Below are positions 1 to 7,024 of a stretch of 8,333 nucleotides of DNA, piece by piece (within the stretch, counting starts at the first letter, position 1; every line of letters begins with the position of its first letter). The translations under genes were made by a program, and so were the position numbers. The DNA is from an uncultured Bacilli bacterium. GTDB taxonomy: Bacteria > Bacillota_I > Bacilli_A > RF39 > UBA660. The stretch covers positions 1-8,333 of the forward strand of contig CAKOZD010000030.1 of NCBI GenBank assembly GCA_934131175.1, written 5' to 3'. The notes below the pieces were generated by a model. That model was not told the DNA's origin. It was given only the letters and a program-made list of their open reading frames with translations, and made no database searches.

Positions 1-1
1 A

Positions 2-646
2 ACAAAACTTGATTCAGATTTAAATCCAAGATCTCGACTTTACGCGTTGCTTCTTCATTTCTATTTTGATGAAAGATTTCCTTTTTTGAGTATATTAGAT
101 GGATATGTTGACTATGATATGTTGTCCACATTTAACAAGCAAAGGCTTCATGAAGAAAGTGAAATTATCAAATCCATTCCTATTAAAGAAATAGATGAAC
201 TTGTTGATCATTTCAGATCAATAGCAGATATAATTCTGCCTAAAATACAAGAAGGTTCATCAATATTAAGACTGAGAGAAGTTCTATCTAATAGTAAGGA
301 ATTGGAGTCATATAAACCAATGCTCAGTGACAAAATTCAATTGATGACTCTTCATAAGTCTAAGGGTTTGGAGTTTGATATAGTATTTCATTTGAATATG
401 TGCGAATGGGAACTCCCTTTTAGGATAATTAAAGATAATGATTTTAACAATCCTCTGTATCCAAATTGGGAACAAGACTTGAATCTTCATTATGTAGGTG
501 TAACAAGAGCAAGAAAGGCTTGTTTCTTGGTTAGAGGAACTCAAAGAACAAATAATAGGGATATATTGAAAATGGCGAAAGATTCAGAGTTTCTTAGCTT
601 AAATGGAATCGAAGTATTGCGAAAAGATTATTGGTATGGACTTTAA
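2..646 (+). CDS. UvrD/Rep-type DNA helicase, C-terminal fragment (5' end outside window)
   Basis: The frame is open from base 2 with no stop, so the gene starts upstream of the window; the TTG near 47 is internal. Two superfamily 1 helicase motifs are visible: TLHKSKGLEFD (nt 347-379), matching motif V of the UvrD C-terminal domain, and YVGVTRAR (nt 491-514), matching motif VI with its arginine finger. In this family these residues couple ATP hydrolysis to movement along single-stranded DNA. Only about the last 214 residues are present, so the exact subfamily (UvrD, PcrA, or a UvrD-like protein of a defence or repair system) cannot be decided. The protein ends shortly after motif VI with no long extension. 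It is probably not part of the polysaccharide pathway and marks the left border of the locus. Confidence 0.85.
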   Translation, partial: TKLDSDLNPRSRLYALLLHFYFDERFPFLSILDGYVDYDMLSTFNKQRLHEESEIIKSIPIKEIDELVDHFRSIADIILPKIQEGSSILRLREVLSNSKELESYKPMLSDKIQLMTLHKSKGLEFDIVFHLNMCEWELPFRIIKDNDFNNPLYPNWEQDLNLHYVGVTRARKACFLVRGTQRTNNRDILKMAKDSEFLSLNGIEVLRKDYWYGL

Positions 647-883
647 TCAAAGAAGAAATCTTACAGCTATTTCTTACGTGTCTACTACGACTTGCATGAC
701 ACCAAGTGTGAAGAAGATAAACGTATACTTAATGTCCTTTTGCCAAAAACTAACTCTGCCATTTCTCACCATATTGCTACTTCAAAAGTTGTTGTGTGTT
801 TTTATGGCTCTGCCATTGAGCGTTTCTATGATGAGCAAGGTAATGAGACGGAAATGGTAGTTAGACATGGCGAACGGATATAA
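647..883 (+). pseudogene. Truncated WbuC-like cupin remnant
   Basis: Directly after the helicase stop, the same frame stays open for 78 codons without an ATG at its beginning. From about nt 665 the translation resembles, from memory of the family, the WbuC-type cupin-fold proteins common in polysaccharide loci: LRVYYDLHDT, then RILNVLLPKT, then VVVCFYGSAIERFYDEQGNE. Those proteins are about 130 residues and carry a metal-binding H-x-H-x4-E pattern. Here the matching stretch is SHHIATSK, so the first histidine and the glutamate appear lost. The first 15 or so residues and the whole second half of the cupin barrel are missing, and the frame ends at TAA 881-883. I read it as a dead fragment. A different small protein starting at a TTG at 692 (63 residues) is possible but less likely. 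Confidence 0.5.
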
Positions 884-938
884 TAAACTAATGGCATATA
901 ATTACTATTAAGAATCAAAATATATAACACAAATTTTA

Positions 939-2468
939 ATGACAAATCAAACATCAGATAATAACAAACGGATAGCGAAGAACACTATAATGTTGTATCT
1001 TCGTATGTTCCTCACTATGGTAGTGGGGCTATACACATCAAGAGTGGTGCTCCAGACCCTTGGTGTTGAGGATTTTGGAATATATGGGGTGGTAGGCGGA
1101 GTTGTTGGAATGTTAGGTTTTCTAAACTCAGCTATGTCTGGAGCTACATCACGATTCCTTACTTTTGAACTTGGCCGTGGAGATCAGGTGCGATTGCAGA
1201 AAACATTCTCCAGTGCGATGATAGTTCATATGATTATAGCTGTTTTCGTTTTTGTAGTAGCAGAGACTGTTGGTCTTTGGTATGTGATGAACAAACTTGT
1301 TATTCCTGAAGGGCGTGAGACGGCTGCTATTGTTGTTTATCAGTTCAGCATTCTTAGTAGCATTCTTTCGGTTACTCAAGTACCATACAACTCAAGCATT
1401 ATTGCGCATGAGAAGATGGACGTGTATGCCTATGTTGAGATTCTTAATGTTACGCTCAAGCTTCTTATCGTCTATTTGCTTGTTATAGGCAATTTTGATA
1501 AACTTATCCTATACAGTGCTCTGTATTTTGCAACATCGTTTATTGTAATGATGGTGTATCGAATATATTGTCTTCGCAATTTCTTAGAGACTAATTTTCA
1601 TTGGATTTGGAACAAGGAGTATCTCAAACCTCTTCTTTCGTTCTCAGGATGGAATTTGTTTGGTAACTTTGGGTCTATTGTTGGCAATCAGGCCTCTAAC
1701 CTTGTTATTAACTCTTTCTTTGGAGTCTTAATGAATGCGGCAGCCAGTGTCGCTCTTACTGTTTGTAGTATAGTCACCCAGTTTGCCTCAAATGCGATGA
1801 CCGCGTTCCGACCTCCCATAACAAAGTTGTATGCACAAGGTAAGGTTATAGAAATGCAGTCTTTAACATTATTAGCGCTCAAAGCAATAATGATATTATA
1901 TACAATAGTTGCAATTCCGGTATTTGTTGAATGTGATAATTTATTACGTTTATGGTTAGTTGAAGTACCAAATATGGCTTCGGCATTTTGCCGAATAATA
2001 TTAATAAGCATCTTCTTTGAAACAATCCGTTATATCATTATTATGGATATTCATGCTTCTGGCAATGTAAAATTGGTTAGTGCTTTTTCTGGTACTTTAT
2101 TATGTTGTTCGCCTGTTTTTATTTATTTGGCATATAGTTTCGAAGCTCCAGTTCAGAGTGCTTTCATTGTTCTTGTAATGATCAATGCAATATTGTCAAT
2201 GATTAATATTTTTATTTTGAAACGATATGTGCCACAAGTTGAAGCATATAAATATTTTGTTACAATTTTAAAAATAGCTGTATCTGCCTTTATTGTACTT
2301 CTTGTTACGGAATATTTTGCTTCCTTCTTCAATGAATCATTTTTACGTTTACTTTTAACTGGTTTCTTTTCATTGATATTGCAGACCATTATTTTCTATT
2401 CCTTTTGTTTGACTCTTTCGCAGCGTCATACAATATTGAATTTTATAAAATCTAAAATACATATATAA
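939..2468 (+). CDS. wzx: Wzx-type polysaccharide flippase (MOP superfamily)
   Basis: This 509-residue, strongly hydrophobic protein has many predicted membrane helices (for example around residues 18-36, 46-64, 92-118, 168-184, 190-210, 256-284 and 310-330), as expected for a 12-14 helix flippase of the MATE/MOP superfamily. The N-terminal pattern RIAKNTIMLYLRM, then TSRVVLQTLGVEDFGIYGVVGG, is typical of Bacteroidales polysaccharide transporters, as is the loop RPPITKLYAQG (about residues 291-301). Such proteins move undecaprenyl-linked repeat units across the inner membrane. The ATG at 939 is preceded by A/T-rich sequence without a Shine-Dalgarno site. It is the first intact gene of the cluster and lies 3 bp before the next. 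Base composition changes sharply near nt 1860 (residue ~307), from about 40% to under 30% GC, which suggests a recombinant gene. Confidence 0.9.
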   Translation: MTNQTSDNNKRIAKNTIMLYLRMFLTMVVGLYTSRVVLQTLGVEDFGIYGVVGGVVGMLGFLNSAMSGATSRFLTFELGRGDQVRLQKTFSSAMIVHMIIAVFVFVVAETVGLWYVMNKLVIPEGRETAAIVVYQFSILSSILSVTQVPYNSSIIAHEKMDVYAYVEILNVTLKLLIVYLLVIGNFDKLILYSALYFATSFIVMMVYRIYCLRNFLETNFHWIWNKEYLKPLLSFSGWNLFGNFGSIVGNQASNLVINSFFGVLMNAAASVALTVCSIVTQFASNAMTAFRPPITKLYAQGKVIEMQSLTLLALKAIMILYTIVAIPVFVECDNLLRLWLVEVPNMASAFCRIILISIFFETIRYIIIMDIHASGNVKLVSAFSGTLLCCSPVFIYLAYSFEAPVQSAFIVLVMINAILSMINIFILKRYVPQVEAYKYFVTILKIAVSAFIVLLVTEYFASFFNESFLRLLLTGFFSLILQTIIFYSFCLTLSQRHTILNFIKSKIHI

Positions 2469-2471
2469 AAC

Positions 2472-3452
2472 ATGGATAATATACTTCTCCTTGATACAAG
2501 CATTGCCACAGACAATATTGGTGATGAAATAATTATGGAGTGTACTCGTAAGGAGTTGGCTCCTCTGTTGAGCAAAGCTTTCGTGCGTACATTGCCTACT
2601 CATGTGTCGCCTTTTCATTGGTATCAGGTATGGCGAAAATCAAATGCCTTGATGTCGTTTGCAAACAGTAAATTCAAGTTTGTTGGAGGCTCTAACATTC
2701 TTGTTCCTAATTTACTGACTCACTATCCGCAATGGAACATCAATATGTTTAACTACCAGCCCCTTAAAGATTGCATATTAGTAGGTGTAGGAGCTGGTGC
2801 CGGTGCTGAAAATGGCAGTAATTGGTATACACGATATGTTTATAAACATTTACTCAATTCCGAGTATTTCCATAGTGCGCGTGATGAACGAAGCAAGAGA
2901 TATATGGAATATTTAGGCGTTAAGGCAATCAATACTGGTTGTGTTACAATGTGGATGTTTACTCCAGAGTTTTGTAAGACAATACCTACTGAGAAATCAG
3001 ATAAAGTTGTTTTTACTCTTACTGCAGGCTATGGTGTTGCTATGGAACACGACCAATGTATGATTGATATTTTGTTGAGAAACTATGAACAAGTGTATTT
3101 CTTCCCTCAATGTGTAGGAGATTTTGAGTATTTGCATAAGTTCAAGAATATAGGACGTATTAAAATACTCGAAGCGTCTAAGGCTGCATACGACGAATTC
3201 CTGACAAACAACTATACGGATTATGTTGGTACTCGTTTGCATGGAGGGGTATATGCTATGCGTCATGCTCGAAGAGCAATCATAATTGCAATAGATGAGC
3301 GTGCACGTGCTATTAATGCCAATAACAACCTTAATTGTGTTGAGCGAAATAATATAGCCGAACTTGAACAAATGATTAACAGCGATTTTGAAACTAAAAT
3401 TGTAATGGATTTCGATAGTATTAAACGTTGGAAATCACAATTTATATTTTAA
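2472..3452 (+). CDS. Polysaccharide pyruvyltransferase family protein
   Basis: This 326-residue protein fits the PS_pyruv_trans family (PF04230), which has a GT-B-like fold. Visible hallmarks are the N-terminal NIGDE (15-19), VGGSN (71-75), the glycine-rich GVGAGAG (105-111), SARDERS (135-141), resembling the family's S-x-RD segment, and the GTRLHGG motif (253-259), the best conserved block of the family. Members either add a pyruvate ketal from phosphoenolpyruvate to a sugar of the repeat unit or act as related transferases; the substrate cannot be read from sequence. No signal peptide or membrane helix is evident, so it should act on the cytoplasmic side. It starts 3 bp after the flippase and stops 1 bp before the next gene, so the three are almost certainly cotranscribed. 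Confidence 0.88.
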   Translation: MDNILLLDTSIATDNIGDEIIMECTRKELAPLLSKAFVRTLPTHVSPFHWYQVWRKSNALMSFANSKFKFVGGSNILVPNLLTHYPQWNINMFNYQPLKDCILVGVGAGAGAENGSNWYTRYVYKHLLNSEYFHSARDERSKRYMEYLGVKAINTGCVTMWMFTPEFCKTIPTEKSDKVVFTLTAGYGVAMEHDQCMIDILLRNYEQVYFFPQCVGDFEYLHKFKNIGRIKILEASKAAYDEFLTNNYTDYVGTRLHGGVYAMRHARRAIIIAIDERARAINANNNLNCVERNNIAELEQMINSDFETKIVMDFDSIKRWKSQFIF

Positions 3453-3453
3453 A

Positions 3454-4698
3454 ATGGATAATATAATCTTAGATAATATAAAGGTTGAAGGTAATCTTAT
3501 AACATACAAGTTTACTGCGTCTGGGAAACTAAACAAAATGTTTACTTCAGATGAATTGTGGATAGAATATGATGAAGAACTTCGTAATGTTCCTTACTCA
3601 ATATTGACAATACCGTTTGTATCTATAATGTTACCTATTATGTGGGTGACTGATTCTGTACTTTGGGTAAAAGAACTTGATAAAACCTTCTATCGTTCTA
3701 CTTTTAATTTGCAGCAAGCTTTTCAAAACTTGTTTAGAAATCAAAGCTTGCGTGGACGTATTGTTCCTTCTTATTTGAAGGATAATCAAATGGAGAAATC
3801 GCATAATGCTTTTATTCTGTTTAGCGGAGGTGTGGATGCACATACTACATATATAAGACATAAAGATAACATTTCTCGCTTGGTTAATATTCAAGGCTTT
3901 TATCGTGATTTAAATGAGGATAATAAAGCTGCCGATGCTGATAAAAGAGACATATCTGTATTTGCAAAGAAAGAATGTCGTCGTTTCAGTTTCCTAAAAT
4001 CAAATTTTGCGGTTTTAGTAAATAATAGAGCATTCAATCTTTATGCTAAGAAAATAGGAGATTCGTTATGGCATGGTTTTCAACATTCCATGGCATTTAT
4101 ATCTTTCACAATACCATTGGCATATAAGTATGGATGTTCACAAATTTTGATTGCAAGTTCTTTTACAGTAGGAGATTCGAGAGTTTGTGCTTCCTACCCT
4201 ACAACGGATAATGAATTTTCTTTTGCAACAAATGGAATTACTATACATGATGGTTTTGAATTATCGAGACAAGATAAGATAAAGGTAATAACAGATTATC
4301 AAAAGAAAACTGCTAAACCTTATCCTATTAGAGTTTGTTCGTTTAATGACCATAATTGTTGTGAATGTGAGAAATGTTTTAGAACTATTCTTGGAATAAT
4401 CGCAGAAGGAGCAGACGTTACTAATTTTGGATTTACTTACGGGGAAAAGACACTAACCCAACATTGGCAAAATGTCATTTCACGTAAAGCAGGTTTAATG
4501 GGATTCAAAAACGAATCGATTTCGCATTGGCCACACATAATAAAACGAATGAAAGAGAACTACGATTTAATTAAAGATAAGGAATTTGTTGATTGGTTTC
4601 TCTCTTTCGATTTTGCTAAAGCTAAAAGGAAAGGTTTATGGCATTATTATCGTCATAACTTCTTCTCCATTCTTAAACGTAAACTACATTTAAGTTAA
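3454..4698 (+). CDS. Uncharacterised protein with PP-loop-like ATP-binding motif and cysteine cluster
   Basis: I cannot give this 414-residue protein a specific function. Its centre holds FILFSGGVDAHTTY (SGGVDA at 124-129), which resembles the SGGxDS pyrophosphate-binding loop of N-type ATP pyrophosphatases such as QueC, asparagine synthetase and the sugar amidotransferase WbpG; the final serine is alanine here. Near residues 295-308 lies a cysteine group (C295, C302, C303, C305, C308) in NCCECEKCFRT, resembling the zinc site that follows the catalytic domain in QueC. The N-terminal ~110 residues form a separate region with a hydrophobic stretch (48-70) that may be a buried core rather than a membrane helix. 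Enzymes of this class activate a substrate by adenylation. Within this operon the target could be a sugar or lipid-linked glycan; that is inference. It lies 1 bp after the pyruvyltransferase gene and 2 bp before the GT4 gene. Confidence 0.7.
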   Translation: MDNIILDNIKVEGNLITYKFTASGKLNKMFTSDELWIEYDEELRNVPYSILTIPFVSIMLPIMWVTDSVLWVKELDKTFYRSTFNLQQAFQNLFRNQSLRGRIVPSYLKDNQMEKSHNAFILFSGGVDAHTTYIRHKDNISRLVNIQGFYRDLNEDNKAADADKRDISVFAKKECRRFSFLKSNFAVLVNNRAFNLYAKKIGDSLWHGFQHSMAFISFTIPLAYKYGCSQILIASSFTVGDSRVCASYPTTDNEFSFATNGITIHDGFELSRQDKIKVITDYQKKTAKPYPIRVCSFNDHNCCECEKCFRTILGIIAEGADVTNFGFTYGEKTLTQHWQNVISRKAGLMGFKNESISHWPHIIKRMKENYDLIKDKEFVDWFLSFDFAKAKRKGLWHYYRHNFFSILKRKLHLS

Positions 4699-4700
4699 TA

Positions 4701-6008
4701 ATGAAACCGCATATCCTTATTAACATGCACTACCTTGAAATAGGTGGTGCAGAGACAGCCTTAATAGGCTTGCTCAATGCTTTGGATCCCGAACGTGTGG
4801 ATGTAGACTTGTTTCTGCATGACCATCGTGGAGAGATGATGCAGTTCGTTCCCGAATGGGTGAACGTGTTGCCACCAATAAAGGAATATACTATGTTGGA
4901 GCGTCCGATAAAGGAACTCATTAAGCGTGGACATTGGCTGATAGCAGCTGCCAGACTCTGGGCGAAGTATGTCAGCGGAAAGGCTTACAAAAAGAGCCAT
5001 AGTAGTTTGCCCAATGCAAGCGCATTTCACTATATGGCTAAATATACCACGCCTTTGCTGCCAAGGATAAATCCTAAAGTTAGGTATGATTTGGCAATCA
5101 GTTTTCTTAATCCTCACCAAACGACTGCGCAAAAAGTCAATGCTCGTAAACGTATAGCATGGATACATACCGACTATACTAAGATTTGGGTAGATGCCAA
5201 TGATGAATTGCCAGTATGGAGTAAGTACGACTATATAGCAAGCATATCACCTGATGTTACAAAGACTTTCCTTCAAACATTCCCCTCGCTTGCCAATACC
5301 AACAAGATTGTAGAGATTGAGAATATTCTGTCTCCTGCTTTTGTGCGTCGACGTGCAGACATAGAGGATGTTGAGACTGAACTAAGTAGCTATGGGGGGG
5401 TAAAAATCCTCACAATAGGAAGATTCAGTGAGCAGAAAAACTTTGATAACTTACCAGATATTTGTAGAAGACTGATTGAAGAAATGACAAGATTATTATC
5501 TATAGGTCGCTTCTCTGAAGCAAAGAACTATGACAATGTGCCCGACATTTGCCGACGTATGGTGAAAGAGGGTGTTGACGTTAAGTGGTTCATTATTGGC
5601 TATGGTGGCGACGAACAACTTATAAGAAGAAAGATAGAGGAGGCTGGTATGCAAGAGCATGTCATCATCCTCGGCAAGCGTAGCAATCCGTATCCATACA
5701 TCAAGGCATGCGATATATATGTGCAGCCATCAAGATATGAGGGTAAGAGCGTAACGGTTCGTGAGGCTCAGATGCTTTGCAAGCCTGTAGTTGTGACCAA
5801 TTATCCTACTGCATCAAGCCAAATAAAGAGTGGCATAGATGGTGTAATTGTACCGATGGACAATGAAGGCTGTGCCCGTGGTTTGGCGGAGGTGATAACG
5901 GATAAGACTCTCCAAGAACGTATTGTAGACTATCTCAAAACTCACGACTATGGCAACGAGAGTGAAGTTGATAAGATATATCGCATAGCAGAGGAGGCAA
6001 AACGATGA
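4701..6008 (+). CDS. GT4-family glycosyltransferase with internal duplication
   Basis: This 435-residue GT-B enzyme starts with ILINMHYLEIGGAETA (5-20), the usual N-terminal strand and glycine-rich turn of GT4 proteins. The C-terminal Rossmann domain shows FIIGYGG (297-303), ILGKRSNPYPYI (323-334) and PSRYEGKSVTVREAQ (343-357), which contains the E-x7-E signature (E347, E355) that binds the sugar-nucleotide donor. It should transfer a sugar to a lipid-linked acceptor at the inner face of the membrane; the sugar is unknown. The first beta-alpha unit of the C-terminal domain occurs twice: residues 237-261 and 266-290, 18 of 25 identical. This explains a length about 30 residues above its expected size. 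A run of seven G's precedes the first copy. Its TGA overlaps the next ATG (ATGA, 6005-6008), indicating translational coupling. Whether the enzyme works with the extra unit is uncertain. Confidence 0.9.
   Translation: MKPHILINMHYLEIGGAETALIGLLNALDPERVDVDLFLHDHRGEMMQFVPEWVNVLPPIKEYTMLERPIKELIKRGHWLIAAARLWAKYVSGKAYKKSHSSLPNASAFHYMAKYTTPLLPRINPKVRYDLAISFLNPHQTTAQKVNARKRIAWIHTDYTKIWVDANDELPVWSKYDYIASISPDVTKTFLQTFPSLANTNKIVEIENILSPAFVRRRADIEDVETELSSYGGVKILTIGRFSEQKNFDNLPDICRRLIEEMTRLLSIGRFSEAKNYDNVPDICRRMVKEGVDVKWFIIGYGGDEQLIRRKIEEAGMQEHVIILGKRSNPYPYIKACDIYVQPSRYEGKSVTVREAQMLCKPVVVTNYPTASSQIKSGIDGVIVPMDNEGCARGLAEVITDKTLQERIVDYLKTHDYGNESEVDKIYRIAEEAKR
5394..5400 (+). repeat. G7 homopolymer run inside the GT4 gene
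   Basis: Seven G's encode Gly-Gly and the first base of Val (residues 232-234). It is the longest G or C run I see in the window. At this length the present frame is open; losing or gaining one G would shift the gene before the donor-binding domain. It lies at the left edge of the AT-rich duplicated block. Confidence 0.9.
5409..5570 (+). repeat. In-frame duplicated segment, two diverged 75-bp copies offset by 87 bp
   Basis: Copy 1 is nt 5409-5483 (residues 237-261, beginning LTIGRFSEQKN) and copy 2 is nt 5496-5570 (residues 266-290, beginning LSIGRFSEAKN). The offset is exactly 29 codons. By hand comparison the proteins match at 18 of 25 residues, but the DNA at only about 44 of 75 bases. 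Copy 1 uses AGA arginine codons and A/T endings while copy 2 uses CGC/CGA/CGT. The copies are therefore not a recent slippage product. Confidence 0.9.
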
Positions 6009-6988
6009 AACAACGCGATTATAAATTAGATATCGTCCGTATAGTAGCATGTTTAATGGTAGTCCTTATGCATTCGCCAATGCCTAATATGGAATTACCT
6101 AGTATTATTGCTGTGGGCAATACAATGATTACTATGCCATGTATTGGGCTTTTCTTTATAGTTAGTGGTTATTTATTGCTACCTGTAAAAACATCGATGA
6201 AAGATTTTCTAACCAAACGTTTATGGAAGGTAGTGTGGCCGACATTGGTGTTTACTCTTTTTTATATAATTGTAAATACAATATGTGACGGTGGTGATAT
6301 CAAAAGTATACTGAGGCAGCTGGCTTCAATACCATTTGGAGCTCAAGGAAATGGAGTGTTATGGTTTATGTACACCTTGATAGGATTATATTTGATAGCA
6401 CCCATTATTACTCCTTTTATAGAAAAAGCAACAAGAAAAGAGTTGGAATTTATTATTGGTCTATGGGCTATAACTCTTTTATGGCCGTATCTAATGATAG
6501 TACTATCTGTTAATACTGGTATAGATAGTATATTACACTCTTTTAGTGGTTATGCAGGATATTTTATCCTGGGGTTTTATCTAAAGAAATATCCAATAAG
6601 AATAAATACATTTGCTGCTTTGCTTTTAATTGTGATGCCATTTGTTCTTTATATCGGATTCAAAAAGACGGGCATAGAATTAGGATTTGAAGACGGCTTC
6701 TCCTATTTGAGTCTTCCCATTGCATTAATGACACTTTCTGTTTTTCTACTGCTACAGAAATATGTAAGAACAGACAAACTATCATTAACTGTAAGGAATG
6801 TAATATCAGACTTTTCAAATTGTAGTTTCGGAATATATTTGCTGCATATCTTTGTGATGAGAAGAATTATATGGAATATGGATATAATACGAATTACCCC
6901 CCAGCCGTGCAATAATCCTTATTTTCTTTCTCACAACTATATTATCTTGGGCAATCTCGCATATGATATCAAGATTTTCAATCGGTAA
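6005..6988 (+). CDS. Acyltransferase-3 family membrane protein with frameshifted C-terminus
   Basis: This 327-residue, multi-pass membrane protein belongs to the acyltransferase 3 family (PF01757), which transfers acetyl or other acyl groups to sugars of surface polysaccharides. Visible features are the N-terminal helix YKLDIVRIVACLMVVLMHS with the conserved R12 and likely catalytic H23, GLFFIVSGYLLL (48-59), WFMYTLIGLYLIAPII (120-135) and FGIYLLHIFVMRR (274-286). The start ATG overlaps the stop of the GT4 gene. After residue 299 the reading frame leaves the family pattern at a run of six C's: the last 28 residues (TPQPCNNPYFLSHNYI onward) are not a membrane helix. Another frame continues with a convincing helix to a stop at 7019. 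The present product probably lacks its last membrane segment and may be inactive. Confidence 0.85.
   Translation: MKQRDYKLDIVRIVACLMVVLMHSPMPNMELPSIIAVGNTMITMPCIGLFFIVSGYLLLPVKTSMKDFLTKRLWKVVWPTLVFTLFYIIVNTICDGGDIKSILRQLASIPFGAQGNGVLWFMYTLIGLYLIAPIITPFIEKATRKELEFIIGLWAITLLWPYLMIVLSVNTGIDSILHSFSGYAGYFILGFYLKKYPIRINTFAALLLIVMPFVLYIGFKKTGIELGFEDGFSYLSLPIALMTLSVFLLLQKYVRTDKLSLTVRNVISDFSNCSFGIYLLHIFVMRRIIWNMDIIRITPQPCNNPYFLSHNYIILGNLAYDIKIFNR
6897..6902 (+). repeat. C6 run, likely site of the acyltransferase frameshift
   Basis: Six C's lie exactly where the coding signal changes frame. Read with five C's, the gene would continue as ITPSRAIILIFFLTTILSW and end at 7019, giving 337 residues. An indel elsewhere between about 6885 and 6912 is also possible, but the run is the simplest site. 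Confidence 0.75.
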
Positions 6989-7019
6989 TTTTATAATAGG
7001 TTATAATAGAAAAAAGTAA
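6903..7019 (+). pseudogene. Out-of-frame original C-terminus of the acyltransferase
   Basis: In the frame one base away from the annotated gene, the sequence reads SRAIILIFFLTTILSWAISH and then MISRFSIGNFIIGYNRKK before TAA at 7017-7019. It is a typical last hydrophobic helix with a short basic tail. Its stop lies 5 bp before the next start, matching the tight packing of the rest of the operon, whereas the shifted stop at 6988 leaves an unusual 36-bp gap. Confidence 0.75.
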
Positions 7020-7024
7020 AAAAT

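Noticed and set aside
603..860. An 85-codon open frame in the +3 frame across the helicase end and the cupin remnant.
   Set aside because: Its translation has no recognisable family pattern, while the overlapping frame from 665 looks like a cupin. It might hold the lost N-terminus of the cupin from ATG 636, but I could not see matching residues.
884..938. A/T-rich spacer considered as the operon promoter.
   Set aside because: I found no TAnnTTTG with a suitably spaced -33 TTG element, and no inverted repeats that would suggest an invertible promoter.
2997..3371. Long open frame on the minus strand (124 codons), and similar antisense frames under other genes, such as 1688-2011 and 7952-8299.
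   Set aside because: They lie opposite well-supported coding sequences, have no recognisable motifs, and are expected by chance.
2472..3490. The genes at 2472 and 3454 begin with the same bases (atggataatata) and similar first residues (MDNI).
   Set aside because: The match is about a dozen A/T-rich bases and the proteins are unrelated beyond it, so chance or start-site context is enough explanation.
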